Numbered from the stretch's first letter, positions 1 through 6,568 are shown. The stretch: DNA of 12,460 bases from Chloroflexota bacterium (GCA_016199405.1 JACQGS010000274.1:1-12460); one strand, 5' to 3'. Made by a program: numbers and translations. The notes: a model not told the origin generated them from the letters alone.

Positions 1-75
1 AAGACCCCACATGGGCGCGTGAATCACCTCAAGCTGCTCGTGTGGCGACGGTATCTGCGCCCTGCTGCCACGTGA
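1..75 (+). CDS. 3' end of an unidentified gene, possibly an ISL3-like transposase remnant
   Basis: A reading frame is open from the window edge and ends at TGA 73-75, giving 24 residues that read KTPHGRVNHLKLLVWRRYLR followed by PAAT. The G-x-V-N-x-L-K-L-L string with nearby basic residues resembles the C-terminal end of ISL3-family transposases, where G-x-V-N-R-L-K-L-L-K-R is common. The frame ends earlier than that family usually does. It ends 2 bp from the stop codon of the minus-strand ATPase, so the two are convergent. The piece is too short for a firm call and could be a chance frame. If it is a mobile element, it would explain why the neighbouring ATPase is cut short. Confidence 0.3.
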   Translation, partial: KTPHGRVNHLKLLVWRRYLRPAAT

Positions 76-77
76 TT

Positions 78-1130
78 TCACGCCAAGTGGGATATACTCA
101 AAATGTCTTCTCTGAGCAAGGGAGCTGGGGCGCTGGGGAGTAAGGGAGACGCTTGGCGTTTCTCCTCTGCTCCCACGCTTCCGCGCTCCTCCGCGCAAAC
201 CATCTCCATCGCGTCGAACGCCCAGTCACCTGCAAAAACCGACAATCGCGATAATAACGCGCGCTCGGGTTCGGAAAGCAAATCATAGCTCCAGTCAATC
301 AGCGCGCGCAGAGTTTGTTGACGCGGCAATGCGGTGCGACTGCCGCTGGTCAATAAGCGAAAGCGATTCCCGAGTCGCGCCTCGATTTCCTCTGCCGAAA
401 AAATCTTGACGCGCGCGGCAGCAAGTTCCAGCGCAAGCGGAATGCCGTCGAGGCGATGGCAGATTTGCGCGACCGCCGGCGCGTTCTGATTGTTGACGCT
501 GAACGTAGACTGAACGGAAATCGCGCGGTCAATGAACAAGCGCACGGCATCATACTGGCTTAGACTTCCGAAGTCTGCGAGACTTCGGAAGTCTGTCGGC
601 GGCATCGCCATCGAGGGAACGCGATACGTGGTCTCACCCGCGATGCCCAACGCCTCGCGACTCGTGGCGAGAATTTTGAGATGCGGGCACGCGTGCAGGA
701 GCTTATCGGCAAACTGCGCGCATGCGGCGATGAGATGCTCGCAGTTGTCGAGGATGAGCAAAAGGTTTTTCTCGCGCAGATAATCTTTCAGCGCGGTTTC
801 GAGAGAGCGCCCCGCGCCTTCCTGCAATCCGAACGCCGAAGCGACGATTTGCGCGACGAGCGCGGGGTCGGACAGCGGCGCGAGTTCAACGAACCAGACC
901 CCGTCTCCGTAGAGACGATTCGCCGAATCGTCTTTACCTGCCGAGTCGTCTTCTTCAAGCAAATCCGCCGCGATGTGGAGTGACAAGCGCGTCTTGCCGC
1001 AGCCGCCCGCGCCCGTCAGTGTGAGCAGGCGCGTCGCGGCGAGTAATCGCTTTATCTCTTCAATCTCTTTTTCTCGTCCGATGAACGAGGTGAGTTGAAG
1101 GGGCAGGTTGTGGGCGACCGGGTCTGGCAT
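78..1130 (-). CDS. NB-ARC/STAND-type ATPase (AfsR/LuxR-regulator style), C-terminally truncated
   Basis: This 350-residue protein opens with the N-L-P-x-Q-L-T-S-F-I-G-R-E signature of bacterial NB-ARC ATPases found in AfsR/LuxR-type regulators and STAND signalling proteins. The Walker A motif GAGGCGKT is at residues 40-47, Walker B LLLILDNCEH at 123-132, a sensor-like ILATSRE at 153-159, and the GxP motif GIPLALELAAAR at 229-240. The start of the winged-helix part (LPRQQTLRALIDWSYDLLS, 268-286) follows. Family members usually continue with V-x-D-L-L-x-x-L-V-D-K-S-L-V and several hundred residues of TPR-like repeats. Here the text stops at EDILSISHLA, just where that motif should be completed. 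The product probably lacks its sensor domain and may be non-functional. Three extra segments (residues about 60-74, 179-190, 316-339) interrupt the usual alignment. The start lies 3 bp after the stop of the upstream gene, so the two are probably co-transcribed. Confidence 0.8.
   Translation of the reverse strand: MPDPVAHNLPLQLTSFIGREKEIEEIKRLLAATRLLTLTGAGGCGKTRLSLHIAADLLEEDDSAGKDDSANRLYGDGVWFVELAPLSDPALVAQIVASAFGLQEGAGRSLETALKDYLREKNLLLILDNCEHLIAACAQFADKLLHACPHLKILATSREALGIAGETTYRVPSMAMPPTDFRSLADFGSLSQYDAVRLFIDRAISVQSTFSVNNQNAPAVAQICHRLDGIPLALELAAARVKIFSAEEIEARLGNRFRLLTSGSRTALPRQQTLRALIDWSYDLLSEPERALLSRLSVFAGDWAFDAMEMVCAEERGSVGAEEKRQASPLLPSAPAPLLREDILSISHLA
114..182 (-). repeat. Low-complexity in-frame insertion in the ATPase gene
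   Basis: This stretch encodes residues about 316-339 of the ATPase, rich in Ala, Glu, Pro and Ser. It falls between the conserved A-x-x-x-V-C-A-E segment and the following E-D-I-L segment, where relatives have only a few residues. The DNA is made of short purine-rich words on the plus strand (gagctgggg, gctggggag, aagggagac), followed by a partial inverse copy (gcgtttctcc). Such words are common in dispersed repeats of filamentous bacteria. It looks like inserted repeat DNA read through in frame. Confidence 0.45.
562..594. repeat. 33-bp perfect inverted repeat inside the ATPase gene
   Basis: Arm AGACTTCCGAAGTCT (562-576) is followed by the 3-base spacer GCG (577-579) and the exact reverse complement AGACTTCGGAAGTCT (580-594). 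Each arm is itself a 7-bp palindrome around one central base. It encodes residues 179-190 of the ATPase (TDFRSLADFGSL), in the variable loop just before the conserved Q-Y-x-A-V-R-L-F-I segment. The nested symmetry and in-frame fit suggest an inserted palindromic element. Confidence 0.85.
913..933. repeat. 21-bp palindrome inside the ATPase gene
   Basis: Arm AGACGATTCG (913-922), one central C (923) and arm CGAATCGTCT (924-933) form a perfect 10-bp inverted repeat. A partial further copy of the word (gagtcgtc) lies at 943-950. Together they encode an extra acidic stretch with DDSA repeated twice, at residues 61-70. This sits between the helix after Walker A and the conserved D-G-V-W-F-V-E-L-A strand. 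As with the other palindrome, the reading frame is preserved. Confidence 0.75.
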
Positions 1131-1133
1131 CGC

Positions 1134-2846
1134 TTAGTTTATCTCACGCGCAAATATCCTCTGCAAAATCGCGAGCGCGCCGGCATAGGTGGGATCCATG
1201 CCATAGTAAGCTAAATGCACCGCGCCAAGATTCTTGCCTTTGCTGAACGGCTTGTCCGTGGCGTAATGCAAAAAGCCAATGTCCAGATCGGTCTGATAGA
1301 GTCGCACGATTTCGTTGACCGGAAACCGGCGCGGGTAACTCATCTCGTAAACCGCCGAGAGATACGGTCCGGCTTCCATTTCAATATCCGTATAGCCCTC
1401 GCGATAAAATAATTCCACGAATTTCCGATTCTGCAGAAACGTCCCCTTGACGCTGATCGCTTTTTGATTGTCCAGCACCGATCCGTACACCAAATACGGC
1501 GCGATATCGCGCGCGCTAAAGCAATTGGCAAAGAGGTACGTGTTACGCGAATGTTCATCGTACACGACGTTCGGAATCATCACATCGCCGATGCGCCCGT
1601 TCAGCGTCGCCGATTTCCCCAAGACGTAAAAACCTTTGATCTGATCCACGTTCTGCGTCAGTTCCGAATAAATTTGATACGCCGATAGCCCGAGCGGATA
1701 ATCAATATTGAAAATAACCGCGCGGCTCTGGCGTAATTTTTCCAGGTCCCCGCGCGGCAAGCGCGGGTCGAGCCGGTCGGGATCTATTTTGTTCAATTCG
1801 ATGATCTGTGCGTCCACATCGAGATAGCGATCGCTGCCAATCTGCGTGATGCCGACCTCGGCTTCCGCGCGCAGTTTTTCTTGCGCCGCTGCCGCGTTTT
1901 CTGGGTCGGCGGCAAATTTCTTGAGAATATAGTAGAGGAAATTTTCTTTGCGGCTGCGCACTTGTTCTTGCGCAATCGCCTGATACTCGCGCAATAAATC
2001 CTCGCGCCGTGTATCGCGGATATAGGCGATCAACTCGGCTTCGTGCTCAAGCGCAAAGCCGGAGACGAGGTTCACCAAACTGTGCGTATTGCTCGATACA
2101 AAATAGACCGGGCGATCCGCCAGGATCGGCGCGGCGGACTGCGCGATGTTGCGCCACCAGCGTTGCGTCGCTTTGCGATAGTCTACGAGCGAGCCAGCCA
2201 ACGCGCGCAAGGCAAACTGCTTGGGTCCACTCGCAATGCTCAATAAATTGTCGGCAAAGTTCCGCCCCCAAATATTTTCCAGCGTCTGCAAATCGTCCGC
2301 GCTGATGCGCAAATCTTCGCACAATTGATTCTTCGCCTCGGCATTCAGCGCGTCCCCGCGCCGCGCCGAGTCTTCCAAGCGCCGCGTCGCGCCCGTTTGC
2401 CAGAGCAGCTGATTCATCTTGTTCCATTCGATTTCATACGCCGTCAGCGTCGGAATCACATCGTCAATATCCGACGCGCTCGCGATGAACGCGGCGAGCG
2501 TTTCATTCCCGTCGAAGTACAATTTGCGCCGCCGCCCTTCGGCGCTCACCTCTTGCCATTGCGTGACGTTTGGAAAGCCGGCTTTGGCAAACACTTCGGC
2601 GGATTGCCCCAACAAAACCAGCCGCACCTGTCGAATGCAATCCGGCAATCGCAGCGTCGTATACACAAACGCGGCAATATCCGGATATTCCTCGCGCGCG
2701 TGAACGTGCAAGGACGAATCCATTTGCGCGTGCGTCTCGCCGAGCGACTTGATTTGAATCTCGCCGCTCGACCGCAACAGCGAATAGTACGTCCGCATGT
2801 ACAATTCGATTTCTTCGCTCGCCGAAGTTGGAATCCCGCGATCCAT
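1134..2846 (-). CDS. Large protein with nucleoside-phosphorylase-like C-terminal part (DUF6909-like)
   Basis: The product has 570 residues, no signal peptide and no membrane segment, so it is probably cytoplasmic. The first ~370 residues are helical and of unknown role. Residues ~375-545 look like a purine nucleoside phosphorylase/nucleosidase fold. GKSATLNGRIGDVMIPNVVY (410-429) resembles the G-D-x-x-I-P strand of that family. DIEMEAGPYLSAVYE (487-501) resembles the M-E substrate-binding motif, with E491. HYATDKPF (527-534) resembles the catalytic (S/T)-D motif, with D531. The overall sequence recalls the family I know as DUF6909; that name is from memory. The start is supported by TGGAG placed 5 bases upstream of ATG. 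The gene is followed after 3 bp by the NB-ARC ATPase. The fold assignment is inferred from motifs; the substrate is unknown. Confidence 0.7.
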   Translation of the reverse strand: MDRGIPTSASEEIELYMRTYYSLLRSSGEIQIKSLGETHAQMDSSLHVHAREEYPDIAAFVYTTLRLPDCIRQVRLVLLGQSAEVFAKAGFPNVTQWQEVSAEGRRRKLYFDGNETLAAFIASASDIDDVIPTLTAYEIEWNKMNQLLWQTGATRRLEDSARRGDALNAEAKNQLCEDLRISADDLQTLENIWGRNFADNLLSIASGPKQFALRALAGSLVDYRKATQRWWRNIAQSAAPILADRPVYFVSSNTHSLVNLVSGFALEHEAELIAYIRDTRREDLLREYQAIAQEQVRSRKENFLYYILKKFAADPENAAAAQEKLRAEAEVGITQIGSDRYLDVDAQIIELNKIDPDRLDPRLPRGDLEKLRQSRAVIFNIDYPLGLSAYQIYSELTQNVDQIKGFYVLGKSATLNGRIGDVMIPNVVYDEHSRNTYLFANCFSARDIAPYLVYGSVLDNQKAISVKGTFLQNRKFVELFYREGYTDIEMEAGPYLSAVYEMSYPRRFPVNEIVRLYQTDLDIGFLHYATDKPFSKGKNLGAVHLAYYGMDPTYAGALAILQRIFAREIN

Positions 2847-2861
2847 GTTAACTCCAAAGGT

Positions 2862-2892
2862 AGTGATCAGTGATCAGTGATCAGTGATCAGT
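2862..2892. repeat. Tandem heptamer repeat, AGTGATC x4
   Basis: Four perfect copies of AGTGATC followed by AGT lie 15 bases upstream of the start of the gene beginning at 2846. Degenerate continuations (CAGTTTTC twice, ATCAGTCAAC) fill 2891-2918. No promoter-like pair stands out within it. Such heptamers are typical dispersed non-coding repeats in cyanobacteria and Chloroflexota. Confidence 0.85.
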
Positions 2893-2948
2893 TTTCGGTT
2901 ATCAGTCAACAGTTTTCAGATTCAAGTCACAAGCGCTCAGTTCGCTTC

Positions 2949-3578
2949 TCACTGGTTACTATTCACTGGTGACTGATGACTGATGACTGGCCGCGTCGCG
3001 TAATACCACACCAGCGCGAGTGCCTCGCGCGCGGTGTACCAGGCGCGCGGAATGGCGAATGCGGAAGCCGGGCTGGAATTTGCCGGCGAGCCGTACGCGA
3101 TCATTCCCAAATCGCGCGCCATCGTTTCCGCGCGATAAAGATGAAACGCGTCGCTCACGATCAGCGCAGTGCGCCCGCCGCGTGCGTCCAAGATTCTCTT
3201 CGAGTTGACCAAATTCTCTTGCGTCGAATGCGATTGGTCTTCCACGAGCAACGCATCCGCCGGAATGCCGGCGTTTGTCGCGAGCCGGCGCATCACTTCC
3301 GCTTCGCTCGGCAGATTTCCGTTCGCGCCGCCGCTCAAAATCAGCGTGGGCGCGTAGCCCGCGCGATAGAGTTGGATCGCGTGTTGCGTCCGCGCGGCGA
3401 GCGAGGGGCTGGCGCGTCCGCCGGGATACACGGCAGAACCCAGTACGATAATGACATCCGCCTTCTGGGCGTTGTCGATCTGGGCGCGCGCTTCGATTTG
3501 GGAATACAGAAACACCAGCGGCGCGATCAGGATGCTAAGCGCGATTAACGCCCAGAGTTTTTTGGGAAACGTTTTCAT
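2949..3578 (-). CDS. YdcF/SanA/ElyC-like DUF218 protein, membrane-anchored
   Basis: The 209-residue protein has one N-terminal hydrophobic segment (residues ~9-26) preceded by Lys residues, which suggests an inner-membrane anchor or uncleaved signal with an outside domain. The DUF218 core follows: ADVIIVLGSAVYPGGRASPS (40-59), LILSGGANG (79-87), SEAEVMRRLATNAGIP (91-106), ENLVNSKRIL (121-130) and LIVSDAFHLYRAE (139-151). Members act in cell-envelope integrity (SanA, ElyC), but the biochemical activity is not established. I chose the ATG at 3578 because the hydrophobic segment starts right after it. A longer frame to 3830 would add a region with no family match that overlaps the divergent kinase gene. 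Residues 198-209 are encoded by repeat DNA, so the native C-terminus seems to have been replaced. A divergent promoter region is shared with the sensor kinase. Confidence 0.85.
   Translation of the reverse strand: MKTFPKKLWALIALSILIAPLVFLYSQIEARAQIDNAQKADVIIVLGSAVYPGGRASPSLAARTQHAIQLYRAGYAPTLILSGGANGNLPSEAEVMRRLATNAGIPADALLVEDQSHSTQENLVNSKRILDARGGRTALIVSDAFHLYRAETMARDLGMIAYGSPANSSPASAFAIPRAWYTAREALALVWYYATRPVISHQSPVNSNQ
2970..2990. repeat. Tandem heptamer repeat, TGACTGA x3, forming the 3' end of the YdcF-like gene
   Basis: Two exact copies of TGACTGA and a third ending in G lie inside the 3' end of the minus-strand YdcF-like gene. They belong to the same repeat family as the block at 2862-2892. 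Read in the gene's frame, this block and the sequence after it give the tail VISHQSPVNSNQ and its stop codon. Confidence 0.75.
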
Positions 3579-3592
3579 GTGAGGATACCCAC

Positions 3593-3620
3593 ATACTACT
3601 ACAAATCGACACCCTCTCAA
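3593..3620 (-). promoter_or_regulatory. Putative promoter of the YdcF-like gene
   Basis: On the minus strand, TTGAGA (3620-3615) and TAGTAT (3598-3593) are separated by 16 bases. They match the -35 consensus at 5 of 6 positions and the -10 consensus at 4 of 6. Transcription would begin near 3586, leaving a leader of only about 8 bases before the ATG at 3578. No clear Shine-Dalgarno sequence is seen. This is prediction from sequence alone. Confidence 0.4.
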
Positions 3621-3661
3621 AAATGGTGATTGGCTATACCGGACTTGTGATCGTCGAGTAG

Positions 3662-3670
3662 TGATATAAT
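3662..3670 (+). promoter_or_regulatory. Extended -10 promoter of the kdpD-like gene, probably leaderless
   Basis: TGATATAAT (3662-3670) is a perfect -10 box with the TG extension. The best -35 candidate, TTGTGA at 3645-3650, is spaced 14 bases away, which is short, so the extended -10 may carry the activity. The start codon ATG is at 3677, about where transcription would begin. There is no room for a Shine-Dalgarno sequence, so the mRNA would be leaderless. Confidence 0.5.
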
Positions 3671-3676
3671 GATTCC

Positions 3677-5173
3677 ATGACCTCCAGATTTCATATCCAA
3701 TCTCCCAGCCGCTACCTCTTGAGTTTGATGGCGGTTGGAGCGGCGACCTTTTGTGGCTTGCTTGTTCGTGATCTACTAGCCCCAACGAACATTGCCATGA
3801 TCTATCTGCTTGCTGTCGTCTTGAGCGCAACTTCCTGGGGCTTGGGACCTTCCGTCTTTGCTTCTGTCGTCGCCGTACTCACTTTCGATATTTTATTTGT
3901 GCCGCCTTACGGTACGCTCGCCGTACACGATCCACAATATTTTCTCACGTTCGGTATATTTCTCACAGTGGCTGTCATCATCAGCCAATTAGGCGCACGC
4001 GTCCGCGCGCAGATCGCGGTTGTGCAACAGCGCGAACAACAGTCTGCCGCCCTGTATGCGCTCACGCGCGGGATGGCATTTGTGAGAGATTCGAAAGAAA
4101 TACTGGACACTGCCACTCAGCAGGTCAATCAGGTCTTTAACTCCGAAACACTTTTACTTTTGCTTGGCTCAGATCAAAAGTTGCGCGTCCCCGCCGATAG
4201 GCGGATCGCTGAAACCGCGCGGGATGCCGCGCTTTGGACGTTTGAGCATAAAGCGGCGACGGGCTGGTCGACGCGATTATTTTCCAATTCTGAATATTTG
4301 TTTCTTCCGCTCGTCACGGCACATGGAATTTGGGGTGTGCTGGGTTTGCGCCCACGCGCGCCGAGGGTGATCTTGACGCCAGACCAGCGGCTCTTGCTGG
4401 AAATGTTCGTGGCGCACATCGCGATTGCCTTTGAACATTTGGAATTAAATGCGCAAGCGGAACAAGCCAGATTGCTTGAAGCGAGCGAGCGATTTCGAAA
4501 CACACTCCTCTCTTCCATCTCCCACGACTTGCGGACGCCCCTCGCGGCTATTCTTGGCTCGGTCACCAGTTTATTGGACAAGCGCATGCCGCTCACGCCA
4601 TCGGCACAGCAGGACTTGATGCTCACTATCGAGGAAGAAGCTACGCGGCTCAATCGCTTGGTCGGAAATTTATTGAACATGACTCAGGTGGAATCAGGCG
4701 CGCTCAAACCCGCGCGTGATTGGAATAGCATTGAGGAGGTTATTGGTTCGGCGCTGGTGCATGCGCGCGTGAACGGACGCGCGGTTCAGGTGACCGTCGA
4801 CTCCGATGTGCCGTTGGTGTCATTTGATTTTGTGCTCATAGAGCAAGTGCTCCTCAATTTGCTCGATAACGCGCTCAAATTCTCACCGCTCGACAGTCCG
4901 ATCAGCATTCGCGCGCGCAGGAATGAGACTGGAGTTCAGGTGAGCGTTGTCGATTGTGGCATTGGAATCCCAGCGAACGAATCCCAACGCGTATTTGAAA
5001 AATTCTATCGCTTGCCGCAAAATGGCGCGCCCGGCAGTGGGCTGGGGCTTGCAATCTGCAAAGGGATCGTTGAGGCGCATGGAGGCGCGATTTGGGCAGA
5101 GCCGCGCGCGGGCGGCGGCACCAATCTGGCTTTTACTTTACCCGCGCCTGAGTTGAAAAATGTCGCTGAATGA
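3677..5173 (+). CDS. kdpD: KdpD-type sensor histidine kinase lacking the N-terminal KdpD and USP domains
   Basis: The protein has 498 residues, against about 900 in a full KdpD. It begins directly with the four-helix membrane module of KdpD (DUF4118, residues ~12-105). This contains TNIAMIYLLAVVLSA (37-51) and TFDILFVPPYGTLAV (69-83), which closely resemble KdpD. A GAF-like region (~120-255) follows. The kinase core has H-box SISHDLRTPLAAI (280-292) with phospho-acceptor His283, N-box LLNLLDNALKFS (392-403), G1 DCGIGIP (426-432) and G2 GSGLGLAI (453-460), so it looks active. The missing part is the cytoplasmic ATP-binding KdpD domain and USP domain that sense potassium and c-di-AMP in some species. 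The 3' end overlaps the response-regulator gene by 14 bases, showing translational coupling. Predicted role: autophosphorylation in response to potassium or osmotic state and phosphotransfer to the KdpE-like protein. Confidence 0.88.
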   Translation: MTSRFHIQSPSRYLLSLMAVGAATFCGLLVRDLLAPTNIAMIYLLAVVLSATSWGLGPSVFASVVAVLTFDILFVPPYGTLAVHDPQYFLTFGIFLTVAVIISQLGARVRAQIAVVQQREQQSAALYALTRGMAFVRDSKEILDTATQQVNQVFNSETLLLLLGSDQKLRVPADRRIAETARDAALWTFEHKAATGWSTRLFSNSEYLFLPLVTAHGIWGVLGLRPRAPRVILTPDQRLLLEMFVAHIAIAFEHLELNAQAEQARLLEASERFRNTLLSSISHDLRTPLAAILGSVTSLLDKRMPLTPSAQQDLMLTIEEEATRLNRLVGNLLNMTQVESGALKPARDWNSIEEVIGSALVHARVNGRAVQVTVDSDVPLVSFDFVLIEQVLLNLLDNALKFSPLDSPISIRARRNETGVQVSVVDCGIGIPANESQRVFEKFYRLPQNGAPGSGLGLAICKGIVEAHGGAIWAEPRAGGGTNLAFTLPAPELKNVAE

Positions 5174-5861
5174 ACGCGCGCGCATACTCGTGGTGGACGA
5201 TGAATCGCAAATCCGTCGTTTCCTGCGCACCAGTTTGACCGCGCACGGTTTTCAAGTGTTCGAGGCAGCCACGGCGCAAGCCGCGCTGGAACAAACCATC
5301 GTGATCAAACCGGATGTGATCATTCTCGATTTGGGCTTGCCGGATCGAGATGGGCTCGCGGTCCTTCGAGAACTGCGCGAATGGTCGAAAATACCGGTCA
5401 TCGTGCTTTCCGTGCGCGAACGTGAGCAAGACAAGATCGCCGCGCTTGACGCGGGCGCTGACGATTACCTGACGAAACCTTTCGGGATGGGCGAATTGTT
5501 CGCGCGCATCCGCGCCACGTTGCGCCACATGGCAGAGCCGCTGGACGAGCCGGTTTTTCAGACCGGCGAACTCAAAGTTGATTTCGCTCGTCGGTTAGTC
5601 ACCCTGGCGCAACGCGAGATCAAACTGACCCCGACAGAATACTCGATCCTCAAACACCTCGTCACGTATGCGGGTAAGGTCGTGACTCATCGGCAACTTT
5701 TGCGTGCGGTGTGGGGCGTGCAATATGAAAATGAATCGCAGTACTTGCGTGTGCATGTAGGGAATTTGCGCCGAAAAATTGAAAATGATACTGCGCGACC
5801 CAAGTATCTATTGACGGAGCCGGGCGTTGGGTACCGCTTGCGCACGGACGAGATGAATTAG
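5160..5861 (+). CDS. kdpE: KdpE-type response regulator (OmpR/PhoB family)
   Basis: This 233-residue protein has a receiver domain (residues ~6-120) with the acidic pair D13-D14, phospho-acceptor D57 in VIILDLGLPD, S84, and K106 in LTKPF. A winged-helix DNA-binding domain follows (~133-229), including KLTPTEYSILKHLV and RKIENDTARPKYLLTEPGVG. The ESQYLRVHVGNLRRKIE segment (192-208) is characteristic of KdpE among OmpR-type regulators. ATG at 5160 lies inside the last codons of the kinase gene, a 14-base overlap typical of kinase-regulator pairs. In well-studied bacteria KdpE activates the kdpFABC pump; no pump genes are in this window, so its target here is open. The nearby kimA-type importer is an inferred candidate. 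Confidence 0.9.
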   Translation: MSLNERARILVVDDESQIRRFLRTSLTAHGFQVFEAATAQAALEQTIVIKPDVIILDLGLPDRDGLAVLRELREWSKIPVIVLSVREREQDKIAALDAGADDYLTKPFGMGELFARIRATLRHMAEPLDEPVFQTGELKVDFARRLVTLAQREIKLTPTEYSILKHLVTYAGKVVTHRQLLRAVWGVQYENESQYLRVHVGNLRRKIENDTARPKYLLTEPGVGYRLRTDEMN

Positions 5862-5882
5862 GGCTATGGCTTGAATAAGCTC

Positions 5883-5919
5883 AACCGGGGATGAGTCACT
5901 TCATCCCCGGTTTGTTTTT
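5883..5919 (+). terminator. Intrinsic terminator after kdpE
   Basis: AACCGGGGATGA (5883-5894), loop GTCACT and TCATCCCCGGTT (5901-5912) form a perfect 12-bp stem. It is followed by TGTTTTTG, a short T-run. It begins 21 bases after the kdpE stop and separates the two-component pair from the downstream gene. Confidence 0.92.
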
Positions 5920-6014
5920 GGGGACACCCCAGAATCTTTACAAAATCTTGATGGCGAAACCGTGAATCTGTGCGCTTTCTTTATGCCCATCAACCGCATA
6001 ATGTTCAGGATTTT

Positions 6015-6419
6015 ATGCAGATGGACAGGCAAGCTCAAAAAAGGTTCGTCGTCTATTATGAGGGTGGGTTCTCAAGTCTCGACGCACTCCGAGCGGCTTT
6101 AACTTCATGGGATGGAAATACCGAGATCATCGTGGTCGCGTTTATTCCGGTACCCAGCGCGCAAGCAGAATTGAACTTGTTGGATTGGCAAGCGCGCGCA
6201 GATGCGGTGTTAGCGGGTGCTGAAGTAAATGCCTCAGTGTATGGTGTTCCCATTATCACCAAAATCATCTCAGGAAATAGTAAAGATACCGCCCTCGCCG
6301 CATTCGCCGTCGAGTGTGGGGCAGAAAAGGTTTTTATCGGCAGGGACCATGAAGACAATTGGACAGAAAAAGGCATGGCTCAGTATTTGTTAAAGGACGT
6401 TCCCTTACTCGCAAGCTGA
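6015..6419 (+). CDS. Small stand-alone universal-stress-protein-like (UspA-fold) protein
   Basis: The product has about 134 residues. It starts with a strand (KRFVVYYEGGFSSLDALRAA) and then NTEIIVVAFIPVP, the hydrophobic strand pattern of UspA-fold proteins. It ends with SGNSKDTALAAFAVECGAEKVFIGR, which matches the usual G-x...-I-x-x-x-A-x-x-x-x-A-D-x-I-V-x-G segment. The nucleotide-binding G-x2-G-x9-G-S signature near the C-terminus is not clear (the text is IGRDHEDNWTEKGMAQYLL), so ATP binding is doubtful. The start is uncertain. ATG 6015 is given; ATG 6021, spaced 10 bases from AGGA 6007-6010, and GTG 5970 are alternatives. It sits between the KdpD/KdpE-like pair and a potassium importer, in a cluster whose kinase lacks the USP domain that full-length KdpD carries. 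This suggests a role in the same response, but that is inference. Confidence 0.65.
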   Translation: MQMDRQAQKRFVVYYEGGFSSLDALRAALTSWDGNTEIIVVAFIPVPSAQAELNLLDWQARADAVLAGAEVNASVYGVPIITKIISGNSKDTALAAFAVECGAEKVFIGRDHEDNWTEKGMAQYLLKDVPLLAS

Positions 6420-6495
6420 TTTGGTAGAGATCGAAGGCATTTGAATTCTTCATAGCGTTCCTACATCAAGAAAGACGAGAATCGCGCAGTCCGGC

Positions 6496-6516
6496 GGCGA
6501 GACGTGAGGTCTCGCC
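6496..6516. repeat. Hairpin between the USP-like gene and kimA
   Basis: GGCGAGAC (6496-6503), loop GTGAG and GTCTCGCC (6509-6516) form a perfect 8-bp stem followed by ATTTT. The T-run is short, so this may be a weak terminator for the USP-like gene or a dispersed palindromic repeat. Its G-C-G-A-G-A-C word also occurs at the centre of the palindrome at 562-594. The rest of the 149-base gap shows no clear promoter or riboswitch. Confidence 0.6.
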
Positions 6517-6568
6517 ATTTTCATGCCCAATTACCTTATAGGCAAATTCAAATTACTCAAGGTGACCA

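Noticed and set aside
2862..2990. Possible CRISPR array
   Set aside because: The units are 7 bp with no spacers; it is a simple tandem repeat.
2325..3548. Plus-strand frames at 2325-2873 and 2976-3548
   Set aside because: They are antisense to well-supported minus-strand genes and are Arg-rich without motifs.
3579..3830. Longer start of the YdcF-like gene at 3830
   Set aside because: It would overlap the divergent kinase gene and its promoter, and the added residues match nothing; the hydrophobic anchor begins at 3578.
5970..6014. GTG start for the USP-like gene
   Set aside because: No ribosome binding site is visible and the added 15 residues precede the first strand of the fold; kept only as an alternative.
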